A stretch of 64,000 nucleotides of DNA, taken from assembly GCA_964486075.1 (NCBI GenBank), contig CAZALU010000006.1, positions 1 through 64,000 on the forward strand, written 5' to 3'. Below are positions 14,172-22,911 of the stretch, one piece after another (the stretch's first letter is position 1; every line of letters starts with the position of its first letter). The notes below the pieces were generated by a model. The model ran no database searches, was not told the DNA's origin, and was given only the letters and a program-made list of their open reading frames with translations. The translations under genes were made by a program, and so were the position numbers. The stretch is from JAHIJO01 sp964486075 (GTDB lineage: Bacteria; Verrucomicrobiota; Kiritimatiellia; JAAZAB01).

Positions 14172-16094
14172 GTGGACTATGAACTAGTTCCGAAATCTGC
14201 GACTTCATTGAAGACTGTTCTGCATGCAGTAGCATCAATAACAAGCGCGTTGCGGACACTCAGCTTGCCCTGCATCAATCGGGGCAGCAAACGGGTGATA
14301 CACGGGCAGAGAGAAGTGTTCCGGGACGCAAAGGGACGTGCGGTTCGCAGGGTGGGCACCGACCAGGATATCACGGAACACATAAAAGTTGAACGGCGGG
14401 ATCAAATGACCACTACGCTTCTGGCCTTGTTTGCCCGGAAATCATCCAGACGTGAATACCTTGACGCCGTGCTCAAAGTGCTGCATCAGGTCAGCAGTTG
14501 TCAATGCATCGGTATTCGCGTCACTGATGAGCAAGGCCGTATGCCCTACGAATCGAGCATGGGTTTTCCCCCTCATTTTCTGGAAACCGAGAGCGCGCTC
14601 GTTATTGGCCGTGATGCGTGTGTCTGTGCACGCGTGATTGCCGGAGCCTCGGAACCGCAGGATCTTTCGTGCATTACGCCCGCAGGTTCGTTTCGGTGTA
14701 ATAATATGGTCGATTTCGTTGAAAACCTGTCGGCAAGCGACCGGGAACGATTCCGGGGAGTATGCGCCAAGAACGGCTTCGCTTCCGTGGCCCTGATCCC
14801 CATCCGTTACCATAATCATTCGTTTGGTGCAATTCACCTGGCTGACAAGCGCGAAGGTAAAGTACCCCGAGAACTGACCAATTTTATTGAATCAAGTATG
14901 GCACCCCTGATCGGGGAGGCGATCCGCTGGTTCGATATGGATCAATCCCTGCGCCAGGCGGGTGCTTACAACCGCAGCCTGATCGAGGCCAGCCTGGATC
15001 CGCTGGTGATGATCGACGCAAAAGGCAAGATCACGGATGCTAACGCGGCAACGGAGAAGGTCACGGGATGGCCCAGGGCCGAACTCATCGGCACCGATTT
15101 TGCCGACTATTTCACCGATTTTGAACAAGCTCAATCCGGATACCAGCGCGTTTTTCGGGACGGGTGGGTTCAGGACTATGCGCTGGAAATCCGGCACCGG
15201 GACGGGCGGTTGACCCCGGTGTTATACAACGCTTCGGTCTATCGGGATGAACAGGGGCAAATTATTGGCATATTCGCGGCGGCGCGGGACATCACGGAAC
15301 GTAAGCGGGCGGAACGGGCCATTGAAACCTACCAAAACCAATTGAGAGCGCTATCTTCCCGGCTCATTTTGGTGGAGGAGCGTGCACGCCGTCAGCTGGC
15401 CGTAGCCCTGCATGACACGGTCGGACAAATTCAGGCCCTGGCCCAGATCAAATTGGATGCGCTGGGGGAACTGATCACAACCAGAAAGGCCCGCCAGGCC
15501 TGGTCCGAGATCAGGAGCATGTTCGTGGACGCCGTTCAACAAACCCGGACCTTGAGTTTTGACCTCAGCCCTCCAATCCTATATGAGCTGGGTCTTGATC
15601 CGGCCCTCGAGTGGCTGGGTGAGGAATTTCAGAAACGGCATGGATTTCGCTTTCATTTCGAGTGCTCGGACGATAAATCGACGCTTGACGAGTCTTTACG
15701 TGTGCTTATGTTCCAGTCAGCACGCGAACTCCTGACTAATATCGTCAAACATGCCCGCGCCAAGCACGTGTATATATCGAGCCGACTTGCCAATAGAAAA
15801 ATCGTGCTCAGCGTCAGGGATGACGGCAAGGGGTTTGAGGTCGATGAACGGGAGCAGACCGTCCATAATAAAAGTCTAGGACTGTTCAGCATCCGTGAGC
15901 GCATGCGCTACATCGGCGGGACGTGCCGGATTGAATCCAGTCCCGGGCATGGCGCGACGATCACGCTGACAGCCCCGATCGTAGCGAGCACTGAAGCAAG
16001 AACTGGCGCCCGCCCGGCGGCGGCAGGCGCGCACAAGGGGCAAACCCCTGCAAGGAGAAAACACGATGGCGATAAAAATCATGCTGGCGGATGA
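14172..16094 (+). CDS. GAF-PAS sensor histidine kinase (NarL/NarX type)
   Basis: The protein has up to 640 residues. A partial PAS/PAC segment (ending GTDQDITEHIKVE) is followed by a GAF-like domain (about residues 95-255) and a PAS domain (about 265-385, ending DITERKRAE). A HisKA_3 dimerisation helix with the phospho-acceptor HDTVGQ (His near residue 413) and a HATPase_c domain (NIVKHARAKH, DDGKGFE, SLGLFSIRERM) complete it. There are no membrane helices, so it is cytosolic. The start is uncertain: the only long frame opens with GTG, and the first PAS looks truncated. It overlaps its response regulator by 29 bases. Confidence 0.85.
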   Translation: MDYELVPKSATSLKTVLHAVASITSALRTLSLPCINRGSKRVIHGQREVFRDAKGRAVRRVGTDQDITEHIKVERRDQMTTTLLALFARKSSRREYLDAVLKVLHQVSSCQCIGIRVTDEQGRMPYESSMGFPPHFLETESALVIGRDACVCARVIAGASEPQDLSCITPAGSFRCNNMVDFVENLSASDRERFRGVCAKNGFASVALIPIRYHNHSFGAIHLADKREGKVPRELTNFIESSMAPLIGEAIRWFDMDQSLRQAGAYNRSLIEASLDPLVMIDAKGKITDANAATEKVTGWPRAELIGTDFADYFTDFEQAQSGYQRVFRDGWVQDYALEIRHRDGRLTPVLYNASVYRDEQGQIIGIFAAARDITERKRAERAIETYQNQLRALSSRLILVEERARRQLAVALHDTVGQIQALAQIKLDALGELITTRKARQAWSEIRSMFVDAVQQTRTLSFDLSPPILYELGLDPALEWLGEEFQKRHGFRFHFECSDDKSTLDESLRVLMFQSARELLTNIVKHARAKHVYISSRLANRKIVLSVRDDGKGFEVDEREQTVHNKSLGLFSIRERMRYIGGTCRIESSPGHGATITLTAPIVASTEARTGARPAAAGAHKGQTPARRKHDGDKNHAGG

Positions 16095-16719
16095 TCACAA
16101 GATAATTCGCGATGGGCTGCGGGCGTTGATTGAAAAACAAACCAACATGGAGGTGGTGGCCGAGGCGTCAGACGGGCAAACGGCTGTCAAAATCGCGCAC
16201 AAAACCCAGCCGGATGTCTGCATCCTCGATATCGGGATGCCCGAGCTGAACGGCATTGAAGCGACCCGGCAGATAATGAAGCTTCCACGCAAGCCCAAGG
16301 TGATCGGACTGTCGATGCATGCTGACCGGCGCTATGTGGCGCAAATGCTCAAGGCCGGCGCTTCGGGATACATCCTCAAGAACAGCGCCTTTGGAGAGCT
16401 GGCACAGGCGATAACCACGGTGATGAAGGGGCAGGTTTACCTTAGCCCAGCGGTAGCGGAGACCGTGGTCGACGACTATCGCCGCGTAGCCAAAAATGGC
16501 GACAACTCAGCGTATACCCTCCTCACCGAGCGCGAGCGCGAGGTGCTCCAGCAGATCGCGGAAGGCTGTTCGACCAAGGACATTGCCGCCGCGCAAAACT
16601 TGAGCGTTAAAACCATCGAGACCCACCGCCTGCATATCATGGAGAAACTTAAACTGCACAGCGTGGCCGAGCTCACCAAGTATGCCGTCAAAGAAGGGTT
16701 GACGGACCTGGAAACTTGA
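16066..16719 (+). CDS. LuxR/NarL-family response regulator
   Basis: The protein has 217 residues. The receiver domain shows the acidic pocket (LADDHK) and phospho-acceptor Asp55 in ILDIGMPELNG, with Lys in GYILKNS. The C-terminal helix-turn-helix is of the LuxR type (LTEREREVLQQIAEG, LSVKTIETHRLHIM). It overlaps the kinase gene, so the two form a two-component pair. The target genes are not visible; the nearby hemerythrin and redox genes are candidates by position only. Confidence 0.95.
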   Translation: MAIKIMLADDHKIIRDGLRALIEKQTNMEVVAEASDGQTAVKIAHKTQPDVCILDIGMPELNGIEATRQIMKLPRKPKVIGLSMHADRRYVAQMLKAGASGYILKNSAFGELAQAITTVMKGQVYLSPAVAETVVDDYRRVAKNGDNSAYTLLTEREREVLQQIAEGCSTKDIAAAQNLSVKTIETHRLHIMEKLKLHSVAELTKYAVKEGLTDLET

Positions 16720-17151
16720 CGGCCTGTTTTGCGTACAACGCTTGCGCCGACACCCTGTGCGAACGCCGTTCTGAAACTGCCTAACCCGGCCGATTTGAAA
16801 ATGGATATAATTCGGAACTTTTTTAAAGATATTCTTATCTGGTTCGCTTGTTGTGATTTTTATATGGGATTGCCGTAATGGTGGGGCGAGGCGTCCCTGC
16901 CGAGCCGTTCCGAGATCGGATCACCCGGAGGGTTCGCCCTACCGCAGGGAGCAGTTACCGCATTTGGCGACAATATAATTATTTTCAATCCATTTCTAAA
17001 TCGGCCAAAAGCTCGTTTTCGACCGGCGTTGGCACCCTGCTGCTCTCAGGAATATCGAAGGCCAACTTAGTCCTTTTCCCGATTACCCTTTCCCGGCGCC
17101 CGCTGCATGGTTGTCATGTAAAATTAAATATTCTGACGAAAGCAAAATACA
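16720..17151. other. Non-coding stretch with a REP-like palindrome
   Basis: No gene is seen. At 16879-16943 the sequence GGTGGGGCGAGGCGTCCC runs to GGGTTCGCCCTACC, a dispersed-repeat type seen again near 27180 and 59330. An AT-rich part at 16795-16865 may contain a promoter for the hemerythrin-like gene. Confidence 0.45.
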
Positions 17152-17679
17152 ATGAAGCCAGACACACTGGGCACATTAAGCGAAAGCCTGACCTATGTCG
17201 AACAGCGCCATCACGCCGTCGTGCGGGGTTTTCTGGAAAGCATCCAGGAGCTGATGATCGACGTGCTGACAGGTCCAGAAAAAGAGCCGTCGCAGCATAA
17301 GCTCAAATCGCTGAACAGTTGTTTTCTCGTCCTGAAAATGGAGCTAAACCACCATCTGACGATGGAAGAACAAGTTGTATTTCCCTTGATCAGGAATTTG
17401 GAGAACCAACGCGCCGTTTCATCGCCATCGGACAAGTATCCGGTAAAATACCATCTAAACCATCTAACGCACGAACATGAATATATCCTCCAACTCCTAT
17501 CAGAAATCCGCCGTCTGACAGGCATCTTTCATTTACCGCTCAAGGCAGCGCCCTTGCTGCAAGAGCTATATGAACAGCTGCGACAAATGCACGACGATCT
17601 CAATGAACATATAAAATTTGAGCAAAGTTTTATATTCCCAAAGGTTGACGAAGCAGCAACCAGGCAGCCCAGGGCTTGA
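17152..17679 (+). CDS. Hemerythrin HHE-domain protein
   Basis: This 175-residue four-helix protein has the di-iron ligands of the HHE cation-binding family: EQRHHAVVRG, NHHLTMEEQVVFP, HLTHEHEYILQ and NEHIKFEQSFIFPKV. This order resembles the RIC/YtfE/ScdA group that repairs iron-sulfur clusters after nitric oxide or peroxide damage, without its N-terminal ScdA domain. Others of the family sense or store oxygen. It lies near redox-defence genes and a NarL-type regulator, which fits a stress role. Confidence 0.87.
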   Translation: MKPDTLGTLSESLTYVEQRHHAVVRGFLESIQELMIDVLTGPEKEPSQHKLKSLNSCFLVLKMELNHHLTMEEQVVFPLIRNLENQRAVSSPSDKYPVKYHLNHLTHEHEYILQLLSEIRRLTGIFHLPLKAAPLLQELYEQLRQMHDDLNEHIKFEQSFIFPKVDEAATRQPRA

Positions 17680-17741
17680 TGCGGGCTGATCGTCGTGCTA
17701 ATTAGAGCCCATTCGAAAAGGTCTTAGAATGGGGCACATTT

Positions 17742-17885
17742 GTCGACGGGAAAAGCGTTATAGGCCTGCTGGTCATTGGCGCCGCGAAAGGAACCCAGTT
17801 GACCATCGTCGCCGACGGTCCGGATGCCGGCGAAGCCATGAAAGAAATAACATCCCTGTTTGCCGCATCATTCGGGGAACCATAG
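17742..17885 (+). pseudogene. C-terminal fragment of an HPr phosphocarrier gene
   Basis: The frame starting at 17742 reads VDGKSVIGLLVIGAAKGT and continues ADGPDAGEAMKEITSLF up to a TAG stop at 17883. This is the second half of HPr, with the regulatory serine (GKS) but not the active-site histidine. In-frame TAG at 17703 and an unrelated upstream sequence show the first half is lost. An intact HPr domain occurs at 18837-19493 on the other strand. Confidence 0.75.
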
Positions 17886-17915
17886 CTGATAATCCTAAAA
17901 GCAAGGAAAGCAACA

Positions 17916-18689
17916 ATGCCCTCCCCTCTAGTAGAGCTATTAACACCCAAGCAAGCCAGCCTGAAAATCGACGAGGACCTGCAAACGTTCCAGGAACGAT
18001 GCGCGAAAATCGTAGCATGCGACTGCGATGTGTCGATTCCCGACAATCCACTGGGACATTTACATTTTACCGCAGCGGAAGTTCTCGACTACCTGGACGG
18101 CACCATCAATCCCGACCGCCTGCTGATTCATTTAAACACTTTTCACCGCAAAACGGATCTGGATGCCGTTCTGGACCAAGTGGCCGGCATGGGAATTCGG
18201 CGTCTGCTATGTGTCAGCGGGGATGGCGGCCCACGGTTACCCAAGCTGGAACCAGCTGATCTTGATTTTTCCGGCAACACAATCACGGCCGTGGAACTGC
18301 TTCGCTATATCAACGCACATTACCCGGAGCGCTTTACATGCGGGGTTGCCTTTAACCCTTACGAACCTCCGCAGCATGAGCTGGACAAGCTGCGGCGCAA
18401 AATCGACGCCGGCGCCCGCTTTATTATTACCCAACCGGTCATGGAGAATCAGGCGCAGGTCCAGGCGCTGTCCGAATATGGCCTGCCCGTGTGGATCGGC
18501 GCCTGGATGTCGAAACGTATCGATATCTTTTATCAATGTATCGGGCGGGACCCTGGCGCCGGCAGCATGGCGTTTGAGCCATACAAGACCCTCAAGCGAA
18601 TCCGAACTATTTATCCAGCATTCGGGCTCTATCTTTCCATGATCAGCTTTAAACAGGAATGGTGCAGCCTGCTGCGGGAAGTCAACTGA
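17916..18689 (+). CDS. Methylenetetrahydrofolate reductase-like TIM-barrel protein
   Basis: This 257-residue protein has MTHFR-type elements: RRLLCVSGDGGPRLPK, AVELLRYIN, FTCGVAFNPYEPPQHELDKL and GARFIITQPVMEN. In MetF these form the flavin- and folate-binding barrel that reduces 5,10-methylene-THF to 5-methyl-THF. The protein is shorter than typical MetF (about 290) and has an altered N terminus, so a divergent member or a corrinoid/folate-linked relative is possible. It starts 30 bases after the HPr fragment. Confidence 0.8.
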   Translation: MPSPLVELLTPKQASLKIDEDLQTFQERCAKIVACDCDVSIPDNPLGHLHFTAAEVLDYLDGTINPDRLLIHLNTFHRKTDLDAVLDQVAGMGIRRLLCVSGDGGPRLPKLEPADLDFSGNTITAVELLRYINAHYPERFTCGVAFNPYEPPQHELDKLRRKIDAGARFIITQPVMENQAQVQALSEYGLPVWIGAWMSKRIDIFYQCIGRDPGAGSMAFEPYKTLKRIRTIYPAFGLYLSMISFKQEWCSLLREVN

Positions 18690-18836
18690 TTCACAAGGAA
18701 CACGAAACATCAAACACGGGTCAAGCAACGGGCTATCGGAACATTGCCATTGAGAAGATATGCTGCATTCCGCAAGACACAGCGCTTGATGATTTCAGGC
18801 TTGCAGTAGATGCGGCAAACCGCCATAAGGCCGACA

Positions 18837-19493
18837 TCAGGCGCGGCAGGACCCACAGTCTTGATTTTCAACGGATGACTGATCAGCGGCTTTATTGATC
18901 AGACTGACAATGGCATCAAGCGCCGGTTTGGCTTCCGGACCCGTGGCGATAAACTCGAGGGCATCGCCCTGCCGGGCAGCCACGCACAGCAGGCCCAAGA
19001 TAGATTTCACGTTCTGGTATTTCTTGCCTTGCAGAATAAAATTGTAATAATCCATTTTCTCCCGGTTGAGATACACTTCGCAATTATACCGGCTTACCAG
19101 AACGGCCAGGGTCGATGCCGGCTTGATGTGCAATCCTCGCCGGGAACAGATGACGACAGCAACCTGTAGAAAACCGTTACGTTCCAGAGACTCACATTCC
19201 ATGCGCCAGATGTGCGCGTATTTTTCGCACCACTCCTCGGCGGCAGCGGCCTTGCCGATATCCCGGCCTTCATCCTTTGATCTAAAATATTTATGTTTTT
19301 CAATCTCCTCCCGCTGGGCCTGGGTGTCGCGGTGCAGTTTTTGCTTGAGCCAATCCGCCCGGACATGCAGGACGAAATGCTCAATGGCCTGTTCGAGCGA
19401 AATATTCCGGCCTTGTTGGGCGGCCATCGCACGGCGGTGTTCGAGAACCGCTTTTAATTCCGCCGGTGTCAGATTGATTTCCTTGACATTCAT
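18837..19493 (-). CDS. HPr-domain protein with a novel N-terminal extension
   Basis: The protein has about 218 residues. The C-terminal part (from about residue 118) is a complete HPr domain: the phospho-histidine motif RGLHIKPAS and the regulatory serine motif NVKSILGLL, with the family's GDALEFIATG segment. So it could be phosphorylated by PTS enzyme I and by HPr kinase. The first 115 residues form a helical, charged region (LTPAELKAVLEHRRAMAAQQG, QAQREEIEKHKYF, AAEEWCEKYAHIWRMECES) not recognised as a known domain. No PTS genes are adjacent. The start is uncertain (ATG 19493 or 19502; no clear ribosome-binding site). Confidence 0.82.
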   Translation of the reverse strand: MNVKEINLTPAELKAVLEHRRAMAAQQGRNISLEQAIEHFVLHVRADWLKQKLHRDTQAQREEIEKHKYFRSKDEGRDIGKAAAAEEWCEKYAHIWRMECESLERNGFLQVAVVICSRRGLHIKPASTLAVLVSRYNCEVYLNREKMDYYNFILQGKKYQNVKSILGLLCVAARQGDALEFIATGPEAKPALDAIVSLINKAADQSSVENQDCGSCRA

Positions 19494-19614
19494 GATATGC
19501 ATGAAAGCATACGGCAAGCGTTATTAGCTTAGGTACCTTGACCCGCAATTGATTTGTCAAAGTACGAGATCGATCAAGCGCTGTCAATAAAAACACAAAC
19601 AATAAAGCCACGCC

Positions 19615-20184
19615 ATGAAACACATCCACCTCCGCAGCCGGCAGCTGCCCTTTGCTTGGCCGGATCCACCCTTCCAAGTGGCGTTGCTGGAACCGGAAAT
19701 TCCGCCCAATACCGGCAACATCGCGCGGCTCTGCGCGGCTACGGGCACACCGCTGCATCTCATCGGGCGCCTGGGGTTCCATTTGCATGATGCCGCCCTG
19801 AAACGGGCCGGGCTGGATTACTGGGATTCAGTGAGTGTGCATCGGCACTCCGGCATGGACTCTTTTCTGCAAATCATCCCGCCGGCGCGCTGTTTTTTCT
19901 TCAGCACGCGAGGTCAAAAACCCTATCTCGACGCCGCATTCCAAGCCGGAGACACGCTGCTGTTCGGATGCGAAAGCCGGGGCCTGCCCGATGCCCTGCT
20001 GGACGCCTATCCCGACAGCGTGCTGGGCGTCCCCATACGAACAGACCACGTCCGATCCCTGAACCTATCGACAACCGTGGCTATCGTGCTCTACGAAGCG
20101 CTACGGCAAATCCAGCAAATCACATCAAGGATTGATTCAAAGAAACAATCGGCAGCAGAACGGCCAGGACCACCAGCAGAATAA
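19615..20184 (+). CDS. trmL: tRNA (cytidine(34)-2'-O)-methyltransferase (SPOUT)
   Basis: This 189-residue SPOUT methyltransferase modifies the wobble base of some leucine tRNAs. Motifs of TrmL are present: EPEIPPNTGNIARLCAATG at the front, LFGCESRGLPDALLD in the middle, and VPIRTDHVRSLNLSTTVAIVLYEA at the knot and cofactor site. It has a short N-terminal extension and a C-terminal tail of about 25 residues. The tail overlaps, tail-to-tail, the gspF gene for 65 bases. Confidence 0.93.
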   Translation: MKHIHLRSRQLPFAWPDPPFQVALLEPEIPPNTGNIARLCAATGTPLHLIGRLGFHLHDAALKRAGLDYWDSVSVHRHSGMDSFLQIIPPARCFFFSTRGQKPYLDAAFQAGDTLLFGCESRGLPDALLDAYPDSVLGVPIRTDHVRSLNLSTTVAIVLYEALRQIQQITSRIDSKKQSAAERPGPPAE

Positions 20185-21331
20185 ACCCTCCGATAAGCAA
20201 GATCAGAGCCGGCTCCAGGAAAGCCAGACGTCGCAAAAGATAGCGGTCCCACTGCTGTTGAAAGCGCTTGCCGGCGTTTTCCAGCATGCGCTCCAGCGAA
20301 CCGCTGGCCTCGCCGACCTGGACCCAGCCGGCCAGCGACGTCGCAAATGGCGGGATTCGACGCAGTGCCTGAGTGAGGCTCGCACCGTGGCGCACCGCAT
20401 CCGCCTCCCTGGCCGCCAGCGAACTGACCCAGGCACTGCCGGTGGCATCGCCCGCCAGGATCATGCCATCGATCAGCGGCACACCACCGCGCAACAAGAG
20501 TGACAGCGTCCGCGCAAAACGGAGACTGACCAGGAGCGTATATCCGCGCCCAATGATCGGCAAACCAAAGCGCCGGCGGTCCAACGCGCATCCCCACGCG
20601 GCATCCCGGCGCAGGCGTCGCACGCCAAGCGCCAGCATTGCTCCCACAAGAACCAGGCAAGGAATACCCCACAGCGCCACGATATGCCCGGCACGAATCA
20701 TAATCCGGGTCAGCAGGGGGATCGCGACGCGGGTCTGGTCCAGCAATAGTTGTCCGAAACGAGGCAAGGCAAAACCGAGCAAGCCAAAGGCGACAATCCC
20801 CGCCACCACCATCAGGATGGCCGGATAAATCAAGGCCGTCAGAATTTGTTCTCGCAGTCGATTTTGTTCCTCCATGAATTCGGCCAGGCGCTCCAGCATC
20901 TGGTCCAATGCCGCCGCCCGTTCCCCGGCCGCCACCAGCGCTTTTTCGTGCTGCCCGATTTCGCCGCCGGCGGCGCACAGGGCTTCAGCCAGCGAAGATC
21001 CTTCGCGAATTTTATCACGGACATTGGCCAGGAACGGCTGGAGCCCCCCCATATCCGGAGACTGGATCAGAACATCGAGCGCGGATACCAGGGGAAACCC
21101 GGAGGACAACAACGCCGCCAGCTCCTGATAAAATCCGACTCGTTGCTCAACGGAAAATCGTTGCTTGCGCAACCAGCGATAGCCGGTCCGAGAACCGGCT
21201 GGCGCGAGCGATTCCGTCAAAACCCCGCTTTCGGCAAGTTTCTCCCGCGCCTGTTTTAGATCCGGCGCCTCGATCAAGCCCTTTTGCGCCCGTCCGGAGG
21301 CGTCATAACCCTTGTATTCGAAAGTTATCAC
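20120..21331 (-). CDS. gspF: Type II secretion/type IV pilus inner-membrane platform protein
   Basis: This 403-residue GspF/PilC-family protein starts FEYKGYDASGRAQKGLIEA. It contains two T2SF domains of alternating helices and three membrane segments (about residues 170-190, 220-240 and 375-400), with GNAG-like element MLENAGKRFQQQ near the end. It forms the inner-membrane platform that couples the GspE ATPase to pseudopilus assembly. It starts with GTG overlapping the gspE stop by 4 bases (GTGA). Pseudopilin genes are not in the adjacent sequence. Confidence 0.93.
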   Translation of the reverse strand: MITFEYKGYDASGRAQKGLIEAPDLKQAREKLAESGVLTESLAPAGSRTGYRWLRKQRFSVEQRVGFYQELAALLSSGFPLVSALDVLIQSPDMGGLQPFLANVRDKIREGSSLAEALCAAGGEIGQHEKALVAAGERAAALDQMLERLAEFMEEQNRLREQILTALIYPAILMVVAGIVAFGLLGFALPRFGQLLLDQTRVAIPLLTRIMIRAGHIVALWGIPCLVLVGAMLALGVRRLRRDAAWGCALDRRRFGLPIIGRGYTLLVSLRFARTLSLLLRGGVPLIDGMILAGDATGSAWVSSLAAREADAVRHGASLTQALRRIPPFATSLAGWVQVGEASGSLERMLENAGKRFQQQWDRYLLRRLAFLEPALILLIGGFILLVVLAVLLPIVSLNQSLM

Positions 21332-22911
21332 TCGATTTTCCCGATGGTGCGCACGAGTTCGGAAAGGCTGGTCAGCCCTTGCTCCTGCTTGTTCAGACCG
21401 TCATCCAGCAGAGTGGTCATTCCTTTGCGTACCGCCAACTCGCAAATTCCACGGCTATCGCTGCTTGCCGTCCGGATAGCCTCCGCAAGTTCCGCGTCCA
21501 CCAGCATCAGCTCGAACAAGCCCGTGCGTCCCCGGTAGCCCTCCAGGCAAGCCGGACATCCCCTCGCCTGCCAAACGGGCTTGCCCAGGAGCCGCGATGC
21601 AACCGCCGGCGGCAGCGCCGGCCAGTCGCTCCCTGTCGGCGCGTGCGCCCGGCAGACGGGACACAGGCGCCGCACCAGGCGTTGGGCCAACACCGCGCGC
21701 AAAGACGCGGCCAAAAGATAGGGTTCAATGCCCATGTCGATCAAGCGGATGACCGCGCTGGGCGCATCGTTGGTATGCAAGGTGCTGAGAACCAGGTGCC
21801 CGGTCAGCGAAGAGCGAATCGCGATTTCGGCGGTCTCCAGGTCTCGGATTTCTCCGACTAGGATGGTGTCCGGATCCTGGCGCAGGATATGACGCAACCC
21901 GGCGGCAAAGGTCAGCCCGATCTTCGGTTTCACCTGGATCTGGCCGATATCCGCAAGCTGGTATTCGATGGGATCCTCGATCGTCAGGATATTGGTTCGA
22001 TTCTTGTCCAAACGCTGGAGTGCGGCATAGAGGGTCGTGGTCTTGCCGCTGCCGGTCGGACCGCAGACCAGAATCACACCGCGCGATTCCCGCACCAGCG
22101 ATTCCAGGCTGGCCAGCATAAGTTCCGAAAGTCCCAGCCCGGACAGCGGCAGGATCGTGGTGTTGCGATTGAGCAAGCGCAAAACAACCCGTTCGCCTTC
22201 CGCTACCGGAATGGTGGAAATTCGGATATCGATTTCCCGTTCCCCGATGCGGACTCGCGCCACGCCATCCTGGGGAAGGCGTTTCTCGGAAATATCCATG
22301 CGGGCCATAACCTTCAAACGGGAGATCAGGGCCGGCTCCATGTGCTTGGGCGGCGAGGCCTGCTCGTAAAGCATGCCATCGATGCGATAGCGCACGCGCA
22401 GACGCGATTCGAACGGTTCAACATGCACATCCGACGCGCCCGCCTTGACCGCCTCCAGCAGGATCAGGTTGATCAACTGAGTTACCGGGGCATTCTCGGC
22501 GATCTGCAGCAAGTCGTCGCCACGCGCGGCAACAGCCATGGATATCTCCGGCTGTTCAAGATCTCGCAAAAAATCGCTCGGCGTTTCCCGGCGGCTGAAA
22601 TAACAGCGTTCGATCGCAGCCATGACTGTTTCACGGGACGCCAGCACCGGGAGCAGCTCGCGGCCCAGCAGGAGTTCCAGGTGTTTCTGCCCGCCGATAT
22701 CGGCCGGCTGGGCGGTCAGGACGGCGACCTGTCCCCGGAACCGAATGGGGATCGTCGCATGGCCACGGGCCCATTCCACCGACAGGCCGGCAACCAGGTC
22801 GGGATCGAGCATGTCGTCGGCAACGGAGGGCAGTGCTTCCAGGTGGAATTTAGCGGCCAACGCCTCTAAATCTCTGGGATCCGGGCTGGCAACAAGACCT
22901 TCATTGAGCAT
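21328..22911 (-). CDS. gspE: Type II secretion/pilus assembly ATPase
   Basis: The protein has about 527 residues from ATG 22911. It has an N-terminal MshEN/GspE_N-like domain, then the ATPase core. The core has Walker A CGPTGSGKTTTLYAAL, an Asp box with ILTIEDPIEYQ, Walker B ILVGEIRD and a His box SLTGHLVLSTLHTNDA. A four-cysteine zinc motif (CPVC...CPAC) follows, as in GspE and PilB. It powers pseudopilus assembly. An upstream in-frame start at 23010 would overlap gspD by 110 bases, so the inner ATG is preferred; it still overlaps gspD by 11 bases. Confidence 0.94.
   Translation of the reverse strand: MLNEGLVASPDPRDLEALAAKFHLEALPSVADDMLDPDLVAGLSVEWARGHATIPIRFRGQVAVLTAQPADIGGQKHLELLLGRELLPVLASRETVMAAIERCYFSRRETPSDFLRDLEQPEISMAVAARGDDLLQIAENAPVTQLINLILLEAVKAGASDVHVEPFESRLRVRYRIDGMLYEQASPPKHMEPALISRLKVMARMDISEKRLPQDGVARVRIGEREIDIRISTIPVAEGERVVLRLLNRNTTILPLSGLGLSELMLASLESLVRESRGVILVCGPTGSGKTTTLYAALQRLDKNRTNILTIEDPIEYQLADIGQIQVKPKIGLTFAAGLRHILRQDPDTILVGEIRDLETAEIAIRSSLTGHLVLSTLHTNDAPSAVIRLIDMGIEPYLLAASLRAVLAQRLVRRLCPVCRAHAPTGSDWPALPPAVASRLLGKPVWQARGCPACLEGYRGRTGLFELMLVDAELAEAIRTASSDSRGICELAVRKGMTTLLDDGLNKQEQGLTSLSELVRTIGKIE

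Noticed and set aside
20908..21861. Plus-strand frame opposite gspF/gspE
   Set aside because: Both minus-strand genes are clear family members in 4-base overlap; the plus frame is low-complexity, Pro/Arg-rich shadow.
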